NCBI RefSeq assembly: GCF_009600315.1
Contig: NZ_WIWC01000038.1
Coordinates: 1 to 50,977 of the forward strand
Length of the DNA stretch: 50,977 nt
Direction of reading: 5' to 3'
From: Pseudomonas helleri
Lineage (GTDB): Bacteria; Pseudomonadota; Gammaproteobacteria; Pseudomonadales; Pseudomonadaceae
The notes beneath the pieces were generated by a model, which saw only the letters and a program-made list of their open reading frames with translations, did not search any database and was not told where the DNA came from. The translations under genes were made by a program, and so were the position numbers. Shown piece by piece: positions 9,121 through 16,825 of the stretch; positions within the stretch are counted from its first letter, which is position 1; every line of letters starts with the position of its first letter.

Positions 9121-9139
9121 ATTCCCTGACTCAGGGAAT
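9121..9139. promoter_or_regulatory. 19-bp perfect palindrome between rsmE and lipoprotein gene
   Basis: ATTCCCTGA and TCAGGGAAT are exact reverse complements separated by a single C. The site lies 126 bp from the rsmE start and 108 bp from the lipoprotein start, in the shared upstream region. This symmetry is typical of an operator for a dimeric regulator. I do not recognise the motif. Confidence 0.5.
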
Positions 9140-9246
9140 ATCTTGGGTACAGACCTTTAATAAGGGCGTATTGGATTTGTTCAAGGAGAGCAAATGCACT
9201 GTCCCGGTGATAAAATCGACCCACTCAAACAGATAGGGGAAATGCA

Positions 9247-9606
9247 GTGCGCAAAGTCATCGTGATGACAGCAATATTGGCCTTGACGGCTTGCGGTCAG
9301 GAGTCTAACGATAAAATCCAGCAGGCTAAAGCAGCTTCTGAGTCAACGGTAGCACAGGCGCCTGTTGCTCACTGGGCATTGGAGATCACTGAAGGTCAGC
9401 GCGCAACCATCACCGACACTACGGGCAGGCTCATGGAGCATGGTTTCACGCCCTATATTTACGAACATGATGGTGTTAAGCATTTCCTGATCGGGCCGTT
9501 CGCGACCCAGGCTCAAGCCCTGGAGACCCAGGAAAAGATCAAGCTCAAACCCAAGCTGGACGGCATTGAAACCAACATTATTGAACTGCCCGCCAGCAAG
9601 CCATAA
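9247..9606 (+). CDS. Small lipoprotein with SPOR-like domain
   Basis: The first 16 residues form a lipoprotein signal ending in the lipobox LTAC, with Cys16 as lipidation site. Residues about 42-115 contain alternating hydrophobic pattern and the run FLIGPFATQAQALETQEKI, which resembles the C-terminal half of SPOR (Sporulation-related repeat) domains; these bind denuded glycan strands at septa. The start is a GTG with AGGGGA upstream; the nearby ATG at 9242 is out of frame. Its length of 119 residues fits a lipid-anchored SPOR-like protein. The SPOR call is from pattern only; a plain hypothetical lipoprotein is the fallback. Confidence 0.7.
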   Translation: MRKVIVMTAILALTACGQESNDKIQQAKAASESTVAQAPVAHWALEITEGQRATITDTTGRLMEHGFTPYIYEHDGVKHFLIGPFATQAQALETQEKIKLKPKLDGIETNIIELPASKP

Positions 9607-9612
9607 GCAAAC

Positions 9613-9655
9613 AGCGCCATACGCAGAATGCGTCTAGCTGCTTGCTGGCGCTTTT
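9613..9655 (+). terminator. Stem-loop terminator after lipoprotein gene
   Basis: AGCGCCA (9613-9619) pairs with TGGCGCT (9646-9652) around an inner hairpin ACGCA/TGCGT, and the outer stem runs into TTT. It lies just after the lipoprotein stop and fits a rho-independent terminator. Confidence 0.55.
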
Positions 9656-9724
9656 ACGGTTTATATATTCGCGGATCTGTCCGGGTGTTCGCCGACGATG
9701 CACGACGTTAAGGGCATTAATGGC

Positions 9725-10345
9725 ATGAGCAATCACAAGATCCAGATTCGTCGAAGCAATATTGAAAAAATCTTGATCGGCGCAGAGAAAGTGTTCGCAG
9801 AAAAGGGCTTTGCGGGCGCTGCAATGGCGGACATTGCCGCGGAAGTTCAACTCCCGCGTTCCAATCTGCATTACTACTTCAGCACCAAGACCGAGCTGTA
9901 CAGCGCAGTGTTATTGGGCTTGCTCGACGTGTGGAAACAGGACGCACTGTGCTTCGAAACCTACGATGACCCACGTCTGGTGCTCAGCAGTTATATCCGC
10001 GCCAAAATGAATCATTCGCGCACCCGGCCCTATGGTTCGAAGGTGTGGGCCAACGAGATCATTCATGGAGCGCCGTCTTTGGGCCTGGCGCTGGATGCCA
10101 GCCTGTATGACTGGGCCAAGATGAAAGAAGCGAAAATCCGCCAGTGGGTGGCTGATAAACGCATTCTGGCGGTAGAACCGGCCAGTGTGTTGTACATGAT
10201 CTGGGCTTCAACCCAGCATTACGCCGACTTTGATCATCAAGTGAACATCCTCAATGACCATCAGCCCTTGTCCGACATTCAGTTCGAGCGCGCTGTGCAG
10301 ACCGTGACCAGCGTGATTTTGCGGGGGATCGGGCTGGAGCCCTGA
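9725..10345 (+). CDS. TetR-family regulator, RutR-like
   Basis: This 206-residue protein has the TetR N-terminal helix-turn-helix (about residues 15-60; ADIAAEVQLPRSNLHYYFSTK spans the recognition helix) and a C-terminal ligand domain resembling RutR, the regulator of pyrimidine use that binds uracil in E. coli. Conserved stretches such as WANEIIHGAP and YMIWASTQHYADF support this. It stands at the edge of the pyrimidine-degradation cluster, convergent with preA, so it most likely controls the divergent hydantoinase and transporter promoters around 14.8-14.95 kb. I prefer the ATG at 9725 (MSNHKIQIRR) because the nine residues from 9698 are not family-like, though neither ATG has a strong ribosome site. 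Confidence 0.87.
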   Translation: MSNHKIQIRRSNIEKILIGAEKVFAEKGFAGAAMADIAAEVQLPRSNLHYYFSTKTELYSAVLLGLLDVWKQDALCFETYDDPRLVLSSYIRAKMNHSRTRPYGSKVWANEIIHGAPSLGLALDASLYDWAKMKEAKIRQWVADKRILAVEPASVLYMIWASTQHYADFDHQVNILNDHQPLSDIQFERAVQTVTSVILRGIGLEP

Positions 10346-10363
10346 AGATCAGGGCGCGCATCT

Positions 10364-10505
10364 CGTAGCAGTTGACGAGTAGTACGAGGCTACGTCCGGC
10401 TGCGTAGCAGTCGCAAAATTTGTTCAGCTTCGAGGTTCCTGCCTCATAGGGTTTACGACGATTGCATCGTCGAACGTAGCCTCGTACTACTCGTCAACTG
10501 CTACG
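10364..10505. repeat. REP doublet with perfect 32-bp inverted arms
   Basis: Positions 10364-10395 and 10474-10505 are exact reverse complements over 32 bases (CGTAGCAGTTGACGAGTAGT... on the left). Between them are two inward REP-like cores, including the short hairpin ACGATTGCATCGT. It fills the space between the convergent TetR and preA genes and could terminate or stabilise both messages. The same design recurs at 18099, 44142 and 46729. Confidence 0.88.
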
Positions 10506-10563
10506 GGCGTTGTTTAAGTCGTATGCGCCGCTGCCAAAGTCCACGATTGGCAGCGGCTACCGT

Positions 10564-11838
10564 TTACGATGCCACGCAGTAGGGGTTGCGCGGGTCATGG
10601 TTCCAGTCCAGAAACGGCAAGCCGTTGTTGTGCGGCACCATCTCGATGCAATCAGCCACAGGGCATGTAATCTGGCACAGGTTGCAACCGACACACTCAT
10701 CGTCGATCACTTCGTAACGATGGGTTCCGTTCGCCAGCTTCACACTGGAAATGGCCTGGTGCGAAGTGTCTTCGCAAGCAATATGGCAGCGTCCGCAGCC
10801 AATACAGGCGTCCTGATCAATCTTGGCGATCACCTGATAGTTGATATCAAGATATTTCCAGTCGGTGGTATTGCCCATGGCCCGACCGGAAAAATCATCC
10901 AGGCTGGTATAGCCCTGGCTGTCCATCCAGCGCGATAAGCCATCTTTCATCTCTTCGACAATGCGAAATCCGTGCAGCATCGCGGCCGTACACACCTGTA
11001 CTGAGCCACAGCCCAATGCGATGAACTCTGCCGCATCGCGCCAGCTGCCAATGCCACCAATCCCGCAAATCGGTAAGCCTTTGGTCAAAGGATCACGGGC
11101 GATTTCCGCCACCATGTTCAATGCAATCGGCTTGACTGCCGAGCCGCAATACCCGCCGTGGGTGCTTTGAGTGCCCACCACCGGCAGCGCCACCATGCGC
11201 TCAAGATCAACGCTGGTGATTGAGTTGATGGTGTTGATCAGCGACACCGCATCAGCACCGCCACGGTGAGCCGCGCGGGCACTGAGGCGCACATCGGTGA
11301 TATTGGGCGTCAGCTTGACGATGACCGGCAGCGAGCAATAGGTTTTGCACCAGCGCGTGACCATCTCGACGTACTCGGGCACCTGGCCAACAGCGGCGCC
11401 CATGCCGCGTTCTGGCATGCCGTGCGGGCAACCGAAGTTCAGTTCGATACCATCGGCACCCGTGGCTTCAACCAGCGGCAAAATGTGTTTCCATGCCGCT
11501 TCTTCGCACGGCACCATCAGCGACACAATCAGTGCGCGGTCGGGCCAGTCCTTTTTCACCTGGGTTATTTCGCGCAAGTTGATTTCCAGCGAACGGTCGG
11601 TAATCAGCTCGATATTGTTGATGCCCATGACTTCGCGGTTAGGCCCGAAGTGTGCCGAATAGCGTGAAGACACGTTGACGGCTGCCGGGTCTTCACCCAA
11701 TGTCTTCCAGACCACGCCGCCCCAGCCCGCCTCATAGGCGCGCACTACGTTGTAGGCTTTGTCGGTCGGCGGGGCAGAAGCCAGCCAGAAAGGGTTAGGC
11801 GCTTTGATACCGGCGAAGTTAATCGAAAGATCGGCCAT
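10564..11838 (-). CDS. preA: NAD-dependent dihydropyrimidine dehydrogenase subunit PreA
   Basis: This 424-residue subunit carries the FMN-binding TIM barrel that reduces uracil and thymine to dihydropyrimidines, with the catalytic cysteine in NFGCPHGMPERGMG. Two C-terminal 4Fe-4S clusters are visible: CIGCGRCHIAC near residue 345 and CVGCNLCQITCPVADC near 383. PreA works with PreT as a heterotetramer in the cytoplasm, passing electrons from NAD(P)H. The ATG immediately follows the preT stop, with AGGAGG inside the end of preT, so the two are co-translated at near-equal levels. It is the last gene of the hydantoinase-preT-preA operon and is followed by a REP doublet. Confidence 0.95.
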   Translation of the reverse strand: MADLSINFAGIKAPNPFWLASAPPTDKAYNVVRAYEAGWGGVVWKTLGEDPAAVNVSSRYSAHFGPNREVMGINNIELITDRSLEINLREITQVKKDWPDRALIVSLMVPCEEAAWKHILPLVEATGADGIELNFGCPHGMPERGMGAAVGQVPEYVEMVTRWCKTYCSLPVIVKLTPNITDVRLSARAAHRGGADAVSLINTINSITSVDLERMVALPVVGTQSTHGGYCGSAVKPIALNMVAEIARDPLTKGLPICGIGGIGSWRDAAEFIALGCGSVQVCTAAMLHGFRIVEEMKDGLSRWMDSQGYTSLDDFSGRAMGNTTDWKYLDINYQVIAKIDQDACIGCGRCHIACEDTSHQAISSVKLANGTHRYEVIDDECVGCNLCQITCPVADCIEMVPHNNGLPFLDWNHDPRNPYCVAS

Positions 11839-13206
11839 TTACGCAGCCTCCTGATTGAGCATGAGTTGGGCATGAATGGCTTCGGCGGCAAGCTTGCCGT
11901 GTTGCACAGCCTGTACGGTCAGGTCCTGGCCCAGCGATGTGCAGTCGCCACCGGCGTACACACCGGCCACGCTGGTGCGCAATTGCTCGTCAACCTCGAT
12001 GCGGTCGCCGATGCGATTGAGTGAACGTGCCAGTGGATCATTCAGCGCTGTTTCGTCAAACGCCTGGCCGATGGCTTTGAATACCGCGTCGCCAGCCAGC
12101 TCGAAGGTTTCGCCGGTGGTCTGTAGCCGCCCGTTTTCAAGGCGGGTCCGGGCAAAGCGCATGCCGCGCACTTGCCCGTGCTCATCCAGTAACACCTCGT
12201 CGGGCTGTGCCCACGTCATCAATCGCACCTGATTGTCTTTGGCGATGTCTTGTTCATGCCCGGTGGCGCCCATGTCTGCCAACCCGCGGCGATACACCAG
12301 ATTCACTTCTTGCGCACCCAGCCGGGCCATTTGTACGGCCATGTCGATGGCCGTATTACCGGCACCCAGCACAATGCAGCGTTCAGCCAAAGGTAATTGG
12401 GTCAAGTCGTCACTCTGGCGTAACTCGCGGATGTAATCGGTCGCGGCCAACAGGCCGGGCGCGTCTTCGTGGGGCAGGCCCAACTGACGGCTGGCGGCCA
12501 GGCCAAGGCCCAAAAAGACCGAGTCGAAGCGTTGATGCAGCTCGCTGAGGCTGAGGTTGTCACCCAAGCGCTGACCGTGGCGAACTTCGATTCCGCCAAC
12601 GTCCAGTACAAAGTCCACTTCCTGCTGGGCGAAGTCGTCCACCAGTTTGTACTTGGCGATCCCGTACTCATTGAGCCCGCCCGCTTTTTCCCGGGCTTCG
12701 AAAATCACCACCTCATGGCCATGCAGCGCCAACCGATGAGCGCAGGCCAGCCCGGCAGGCCCTGCGCCCACCACGGCGATACGCTTGCCGGTCGGCTCCG
12801 CCCGTTTAAACGGATGTTCGCTGAACTCGGCGTGGTCGACGGCATAACGCTGTAATAAACCGATCAATACAGGCGCGCACTCCTGCTCGTTGTTGCGCAC
12901 GCAGGCTTGCTGGCACAGAACTTCGGTGGGGCATACGCGGGCACAACTGCCGCCCAGAATATTGGCCGAGAGGATTTTATGCGCCGCGCCTTGCACGTTC
13001 TCTTGCTGGATATTGCGAATGAACGACGGAATATCGATGTCGCTGGGGCATGCATTGACGCAGGGCGCGTCGTAGCAATACAAGCAGCGCGAACTTTCCA
13101 GTACGGCCTGTCGAGCGGTCAATGGCGGCGCCAGATCAGTGAACTGACTGGCCAATACCAGCGCATCTTGATGAGGATGCGGCAAATGATTCAGGGATTT
13201 GATCAC
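11839..13206 (-). CDS. preT: NAD-dependent dihydropyrimidine dehydrogenase subunit PreT
   Basis: The 455-residue flavoprotein matches the N-terminal half of mammalian dihydropyrimidine dehydrogenase. It has an N-terminal double-cluster domain (CLYCYDAPCVNACP near residue 42 and CARVCPTEVLCQQAC near 88), an FAD-binding motif VVGAGPAGLA around residue 145 and a second nucleotide site VLGAGNTAIDMA around 282, then the FAD-closing motif YAGGDC near the C-terminus. It takes electrons from NAD(P)H and passes them to PreA. It lies 58 bp after the hydantoinase gene and abuts preA, giving one leftward operon. Confidence 0.95.
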   Translation of the reverse strand: MIKSLNHLPHPHQDALVLASQFTDLAPPLTARQAVLESSRCLYCYDAPCVNACPSDIDIPSFIRNIQQENVQGAAHKILSANILGGSCARVCPTEVLCQQACVRNNEQECAPVLIGLLQRYAVDHAEFSEHPFKRAEPTGKRIAVVGAGPAGLACAHRLALHGHEVVIFEAREKAGGLNEYGIAKYKLVDDFAQQEVDFVLDVGGIEVRHGQRLGDNLSLSELHQRFDSVFLGLGLAASRQLGLPHEDAPGLLAATDYIRELRQSDDLTQLPLAERCIVLGAGNTAIDMAVQMARLGAQEVNLVYRRGLADMGATGHEQDIAKDNQVRLMTWAQPDEVLLDEHGQVRGMRFARTRLENGRLQTTGETFELAGDAVFKAIGQAFDETALNDPLARSLNRIGDRIEVDEQLRTSVAGVYAGGDCTSLGQDLTVQAVQHGKLAAEAIHAQLMLNQEAA

Positions 13207-13264
13207 AGTGAGTGCCTCACGGTTGTGGGAAGCTTCTGCCTCTGTCGGACAGTGGTTTTTGTAG

Positions 13265-14704
13265 TTAGCGTTTAACCGCCACGGGGATGTGCTGCTCGGC
13301 GCGTTTTTTCAGTTGGTCAAACACTGCCGGGTAGGTCGGTCGTTCGATATAACGACCCGCACCGCGCTCTGCCCGTAAATCACCATCAGCCCAGACCACG
13401 CGACCCTGGCTGATGGTGTGGCTCGGGACACCACGCACGGTTTTGCCTTCAAAAATGTTGAAATCGACTTTTTGATGGTGGGTTTTCGCTGAAATGGTGC
13501 GGGTGCCCGCCGGGTCCCAGAGCACCAGATCGGCATCGGCGCCGACCCGGATTGAACCTTTGCGCGGGTACATGTTGAAAATCTTCGCGGTGTTGGTGGA
13601 CGTCAGGGCGACAAACTCCTGCATCGACAGGCGACCCGTGTTGACCCCTTCATCCCACAGCACCGCCATGCGGTCTTCAATCCCAGCTGTGCCGTTGGGG
13701 ATCAGGCTGAAATTGTCGCGTCCGGCGGCCTTTTGCTCGGCGCAAAAGCAGCAATGATCGGTGGCGGTGGTGTGCAGGTTGCCCGATTGCAAGCCGTGCC
13801 AAAGTGCCTCTTGATGACCGCGCGGACGGAAGGGCGGGCTCATCACGTAACCGGCGGCGGTCTGCCAGTCAGGGTGCTGGTACACGCTGTCATCCAGCAG
13901 CAAATGCCCCGCAAGCACTTCGCCATACACGGGTTGGCCCTGACTGCGGGCGTAGGTGATTTCGTCGAGCGCTTCGCGGGTCGACACATGCACCAGATAC
14001 AAGGGGGTGCCGATGGTCTGCGCAATGCGGATCGCCCGGCTGGCGGCTTCGCCTTCCACCTGCGAAGGGCGCGACAGCGGATGCGCTTCAGGGCCGGTCA
14101 TGCCTTGTGCCAGCAACTTGCGTTGCAAATGAAACACCAGCTCGCCGTTTTCAGCATGCACCGTGGGCACCGCGCCCAGTTCCAGGCAGCGTTCGAAGCT
14201 GGCCACCAAGGTGTCATCGGCGGCCATGATGGCGTTTTTATACGCCATGAAATGTTTGAAGCTGTTGATGCCGTGGTGGCTGACCAACTCGGCCATTTCT
14301 TCGCGCACCTGTTCGCTCCACCAGGTAATTGCGACGTGAAAACCGTAGTCCGAGGCAGACTTCTCCGCCCAGCCCCGCCATTGATGAAATGCCTCCAGCA
14401 AAGATTGCTGTGGATTGGGAATGACAAAATCAATAATGGACGTTGTGCCGCCTGCAAGACCGGCCGCCGTGCCCGTGAAAAAGTCCTCGCTGGCCACTGT
14501 GCCCATAAACGGAAGTTGCATGTGAGTATGCGGATCAATACCGCCGGGCATTAAATATTGACCGCTGCCATCGAGCACTTCACACCCGGCCGGAACATCA
14601 AGATCGGTTCCAATGGCGCGGACTAGACCGTCGGCGCAATAAACATCCGCGCAATAACTTTCATCATGGGTCACAAGCGTAGCGCCACGGATTAACAGTG
14701 ACAT
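13265..14704 (-). CDS. hydA: Dihydropyrimidinase (D-hydantoinase)
   Basis: This 479-residue cyclic amidohydrolase opens dihydrouracil or dihydrothymine to the N-carbamoyl-beta-amino acid, the second step after PreT/PreA. The binuclear metal site is complete: His59 and His61 in DPHTH, the bridging Lys150 (to be carboxylated) in SFKHFMAY, His183 in VHAENG, His239 in LVHVSTREA and an Asp near residue 317 in TATDHC. Length and residue numbering agree closely with known hydantoinases. It is the first gene of the leftward operon, driven by a candidate promoter at 14804-14832. A hydantoin role is also possible, but the neighbours point to pyrimidines. Confidence 0.94.
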   Translation of the reverse strand: MSLLIRGATLVTHDESYCADVYCADGLVRAIGTDLDVPAGCEVLDGSGQYLMPGGIDPHTHMQLPFMGTVASEDFFTGTAAGLAGGTTSIIDFVIPNPQQSLLEAFHQWRGWAEKSASDYGFHVAITWWSEQVREEMAELVSHHGINSFKHFMAYKNAIMAADDTLVASFERCLELGAVPTVHAENGELVFHLQRKLLAQGMTGPEAHPLSRPSQVEGEAASRAIRIAQTIGTPLYLVHVSTREALDEITYARSQGQPVYGEVLAGHLLLDDSVYQHPDWQTAAGYVMSPPFRPRGHQEALWHGLQSGNLHTTATDHCCFCAEQKAAGRDNFSLIPNGTAGIEDRMAVLWDEGVNTGRLSMQEFVALTSTNTAKIFNMYPRKGSIRVGADADLVLWDPAGTRTISAKTHHQKVDFNIFEGKTVRGVPSHTISQGRVVWADGDLRAERGAGRYIERPTYPAVFDQLKKRAEQHIPVAVKR

Positions 14705-14777
14705 ACGGAGTTCCTCGCAGGCAGACCGACTAAGTGCCGGTTCTAAGTGTTGTTATTACCAGCACGGTGCAGGTGAG

Positions 14778-14801
14778 ATTCCTGTCACTGGTGTCAGGAA
14801 T
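14778..14801. promoter_or_regulatory. Inverted repeat at the hydantoinase promoter
   Basis: ATTCCTG (14778-14784) and CAGGAAT (14795-14801) are exact reverse complements ten bases apart. The site lies immediately downstream of the candidate -10 box of the leftward promoter, a position where a repressor would block transcription. Its half-site recurs at 14938-14944. Confidence 0.45.
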
Positions 14802-14803
14802 GA

Positions 14804-14832
14804 AATCTAGTGGGTTGTCGGGAAATGATCAA
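14804..14832 (-). promoter_or_regulatory. Candidate sigma-70 promoter of the hydantoinase-preT-preA operon
   Basis: Read leftward, TTGATC (14832-14827) and TAGATT (14809-14804) are 17 bases apart, a good spacing with fair consensus match. The leader to the hydantoinase ATG at 14704 would be about 90 nt. Confidence 0.45.
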
Positions 14833-14899
14833 ACTTTATTTTTAATTAACTATTAATCGTTTAACTCATTGTTTTTTATATATTTATTTTGTGTATAAC

Positions 14900-14927
14900 C
14901 AAAATGGTGCAGGGCCTCACCATTTTG
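14900..14927. promoter_or_regulatory. 10-bp-arm inverted repeat, candidate TetR/RutR-type operator
   Basis: CAAAATGGTG (14900-14909) and CACCATTTTG (14918-14927) are perfect reverse complements separated by eight bases. The right arm overlaps the -35 box of the candidate rightward promoter. A dimeric regulator such as the RutR-like protein encoded at 9725 is the likely ligand. It does not match the E. coli RutR core (TTGACCAnnTGGTCAA) closely, so the assignment is inference. Confidence 0.5.
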
Positions 14928-14954
14928 ACGCACTTGACAGGAATCAAATATAAG
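14925..14954 (+). promoter_or_regulatory. Candidate sigma-70 promoter for the transporter-amidohydrolase pair
   Basis: TTGACG (14925-14930) and TATAAG (14949-14954) are 18 bases apart. The -35 box overlaps the right arm of the 14900-14927 inverted repeat, which fits repression. Confidence 0.4.
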
Positions 14955-15297
14955 CGAAGTTTCTTATGTGAAATCAGGTGTTTGAGGTGCCCTGAGTGCA
15001 ACGGGATTGGTACTTAAAATAAATAAGCGTGCACCGACTTGTTTCGTTTTGTTATATGAGTTTTTTCAAAACGGGTAGTAAGGCGGGACTAATAAGAATG
15101 AGTGCTATTTCGGCCAAGAACTAAAGCCTGTTAAACCAGGGAGTTGCAGGGTTGGGCCGTGGAATAGTGCAAGGCACGGGCAACCCGGCACAGTTCTTGA
15201 TTGTGATTGCCGCAACCGGAACCACCGGGTCAGCCAAGTGAGCCGCACTGCGTTAAAACGCAGGGCTTGAAGAACATAAAAAAGAGAGTGAACGCGC

Positions 15298-16785
15298 ATG
15301 CAATCGAGCAGATCACACGTCACCGAACGGGACGGTTTGTACGAGTTGGACGCTGGCCCTGAAGTTCTTGAAAGTCCTCGCTATAACCACGACATGGCAC
15401 CCACCAAAGTTCATGAGCGCACCTGGAATAAATGGCATATCACCGCGTTATGGGTGGGCATGTCCATTTGTGTGCCCACCTATACATTGGGCGGTGTATT
15501 AACCGCTTACTTCGGATTAAGTGTGGGCGAGGCACTGCTGGCCATCTTGTTGGCCAATATCGTGGTGTTGATCCCGCTGACACTCAATGCCTTTCCCGGC
15601 ACCAAATACGGCATTCCTTTTCCCGTATTACTGCGTTCTTCGTTCGGCATTATCGGCTCCAATGTTCCCTGTCTGATTCGCGCGCTGGTGGCGTGTGGCT
15701 GGTTCGGTATTCAAACGCTATTTGGCGGTCTGGCCATTCACCTGTTTCTGGGTTCCGTATTCGAGGGCTGGAAAAGTCTGGGCGGCACTGGTGAGGTGAT
15801 TGGATTCATGATTTTCTGGGCCCTCAATCTATGGGTCGTGTTGCGCGGTGCAGAGTCGATCAAATGGCTCGAAACCCTGTCCGCGCCTTTGCTGGTTCTG
15901 GTGGGTATTGGCTTGCTGGTCTGGGCATTGCCTAACGTATCGATGACCGAATTACTGGCTCAACCGCCCAAGCGCCCTGAAGGGGCCAGCGTGTATGGAT
16001 ATTTCTTTGCGGGCCTGACCGCCATGGTCGGATTTTGGGCGACCCTGTCACTGAATATTCCGGATTTCAGCCGTTACGCTAAAAGCCAGAAAGACCAGAT
16101 TCTGGGACAGATTCTTGGCTTGCCACTGACCATGTTCCTGTTTGCGGCCTTGGGTGTGGTGCTGACCGCCGCCTCCGAAAAGTTGGTGGGGGTGACGGTT
16201 TCTGATCCGGTGAGCCTGATCGGCCACATCCAGAGTCCGGGCTGGGTGGCCTTGGCCATGGCCTTGATCATCATCGCGACCTTGTCGACCAATACCGCGG
16301 CCAACATTGTTTCACCGACCAACGACTTCCAGAACATTGCGCCCAAGCTGATCAACCGCACCAAAGCCGTGATGTTGACCGGTCTGGTCGGGCTGGCCCT
16401 GATGGCCCACGAGTTACTGAAAAAGCTGGGCCTGCTGGTTTCGGATGTCAGTCTCGAAACCGTCTACTCCAACTGGTTGCTGGGCTACTCCAGCCTGCTG
16501 GGGCCCATCGCCGGGATCATGGTCGTGGACTACTTCATCGTCCGCCAGCAACGGCTTGACCTTGCCGGGCTTTATGTCGATGGCGTGTACCCGGCCTGGA
16601 ACTGGAACGGTTTCATAGCTTTCGGCGTGCCCGTGGTGCTGACGTTGCTGTCGCTGGGCAGCAGTGCATTCAGCTGGTTCTACGATTTCGGCTGGTTTAC
16701 CGGGTCACTGCTCGGTGCGGCCATTTATTACGCCTTGTTTCGCCTGAGCAGCCCACGGACGGCGGCCGTCAAAGGCGTTGTTTGA
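15298..16785 (+). CDS. NCS1-family nucleobase transporter
   Basis: This 495-residue inner-membrane protein has about twelve membrane spans and the NCS1 hallmarks: a polar N-terminus ending WNKWHITALWVGMSICVPTY, the substrate-site stretch ACGWFGIQT in span 3, and FWATLSLNIPDFSRYAKSQ around residues 242-260. NCS1 carriers bring in uracil, allantoin, hydantoins or cytosine with H+ or Na+. Its place beside pyrimidine-degradation genes points to uracil/thymine or a dihydropyrimidine. The frame opens with ATG at 15298 following AGAGAG. The amidohydrolase gene begins 40 bp downstream, so the two form an operon. Confidence 0.92.
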   Translation: MQSSRSHVTERDGLYELDAGPEVLESPRYNHDMAPTKVHERTWNKWHITALWVGMSICVPTYTLGGVLTAYFGLSVGEALLAILLANIVVLIPLTLNAFPGTKYGIPFPVLLRSSFGIIGSNVPCLIRALVACGWFGIQTLFGGLAIHLFLGSVFEGWKSLGGTGEVIGFMIFWALNLWVVLRGAESIKWLETLSAPLLVLVGIGLLVWALPNVSMTELLAQPPKRPEGASVYGYFFAGLTAMVGFWATLSLNIPDFSRYAKSQKDQILGQILGLPLTMFLFAALGVVLTAASEKLVGVTVSDPVSLIGHIQSPGWVALAMALIIIATLSTNTAANIVSPTNDFQNIAPKLINRTKAVMLTGLVGLALMAHELLKKLGLLVSDVSLETVYSNWLLGYSSLLGPIAGIMVVDYFIVRQQRLDLAGLYVDGVYPAWNWNGFIAFGVPVVLTLLSLGSSAFSWFYDFGWFTGSLLGAAIYYALFRLSSPRTAAVKGVV

Positions 16786-16825
16786 AGCCTCAACCATTCA
16801 ATAAAAACTGCCTGAGGAAACCACC

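Larger units (their letters stand above)
14705..15297. promoter_or_regulatory. Divergent control region of the pyrimidine locus
   Basis: About 590 bp separate the hydantoinase operon from the transporter pair. The half nearest hydantoinase is AT-rich (14820-14900) and holds the two inverted repeats and candidate promoters listed separately. A shared 12-base word, CAGGAAT(G/C)AAAT, occurs at 14795-14806 and 14938-14949. From 15000 to 15290 I find no ORF or clear signal; the candidate rightward promoter would give a transcript with an unusually long leader of about 335 nt, so another promoter nearer the transporter gene may exist. Confidence 0.6.

Noticed and set aside
14705..15297. Short peptide or small RNA gene in the divergent pyrimidine region
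   Set aside because: No frame with a ribosome site and no clear promoter-terminator pair; the only strong signals are operators and promoters.
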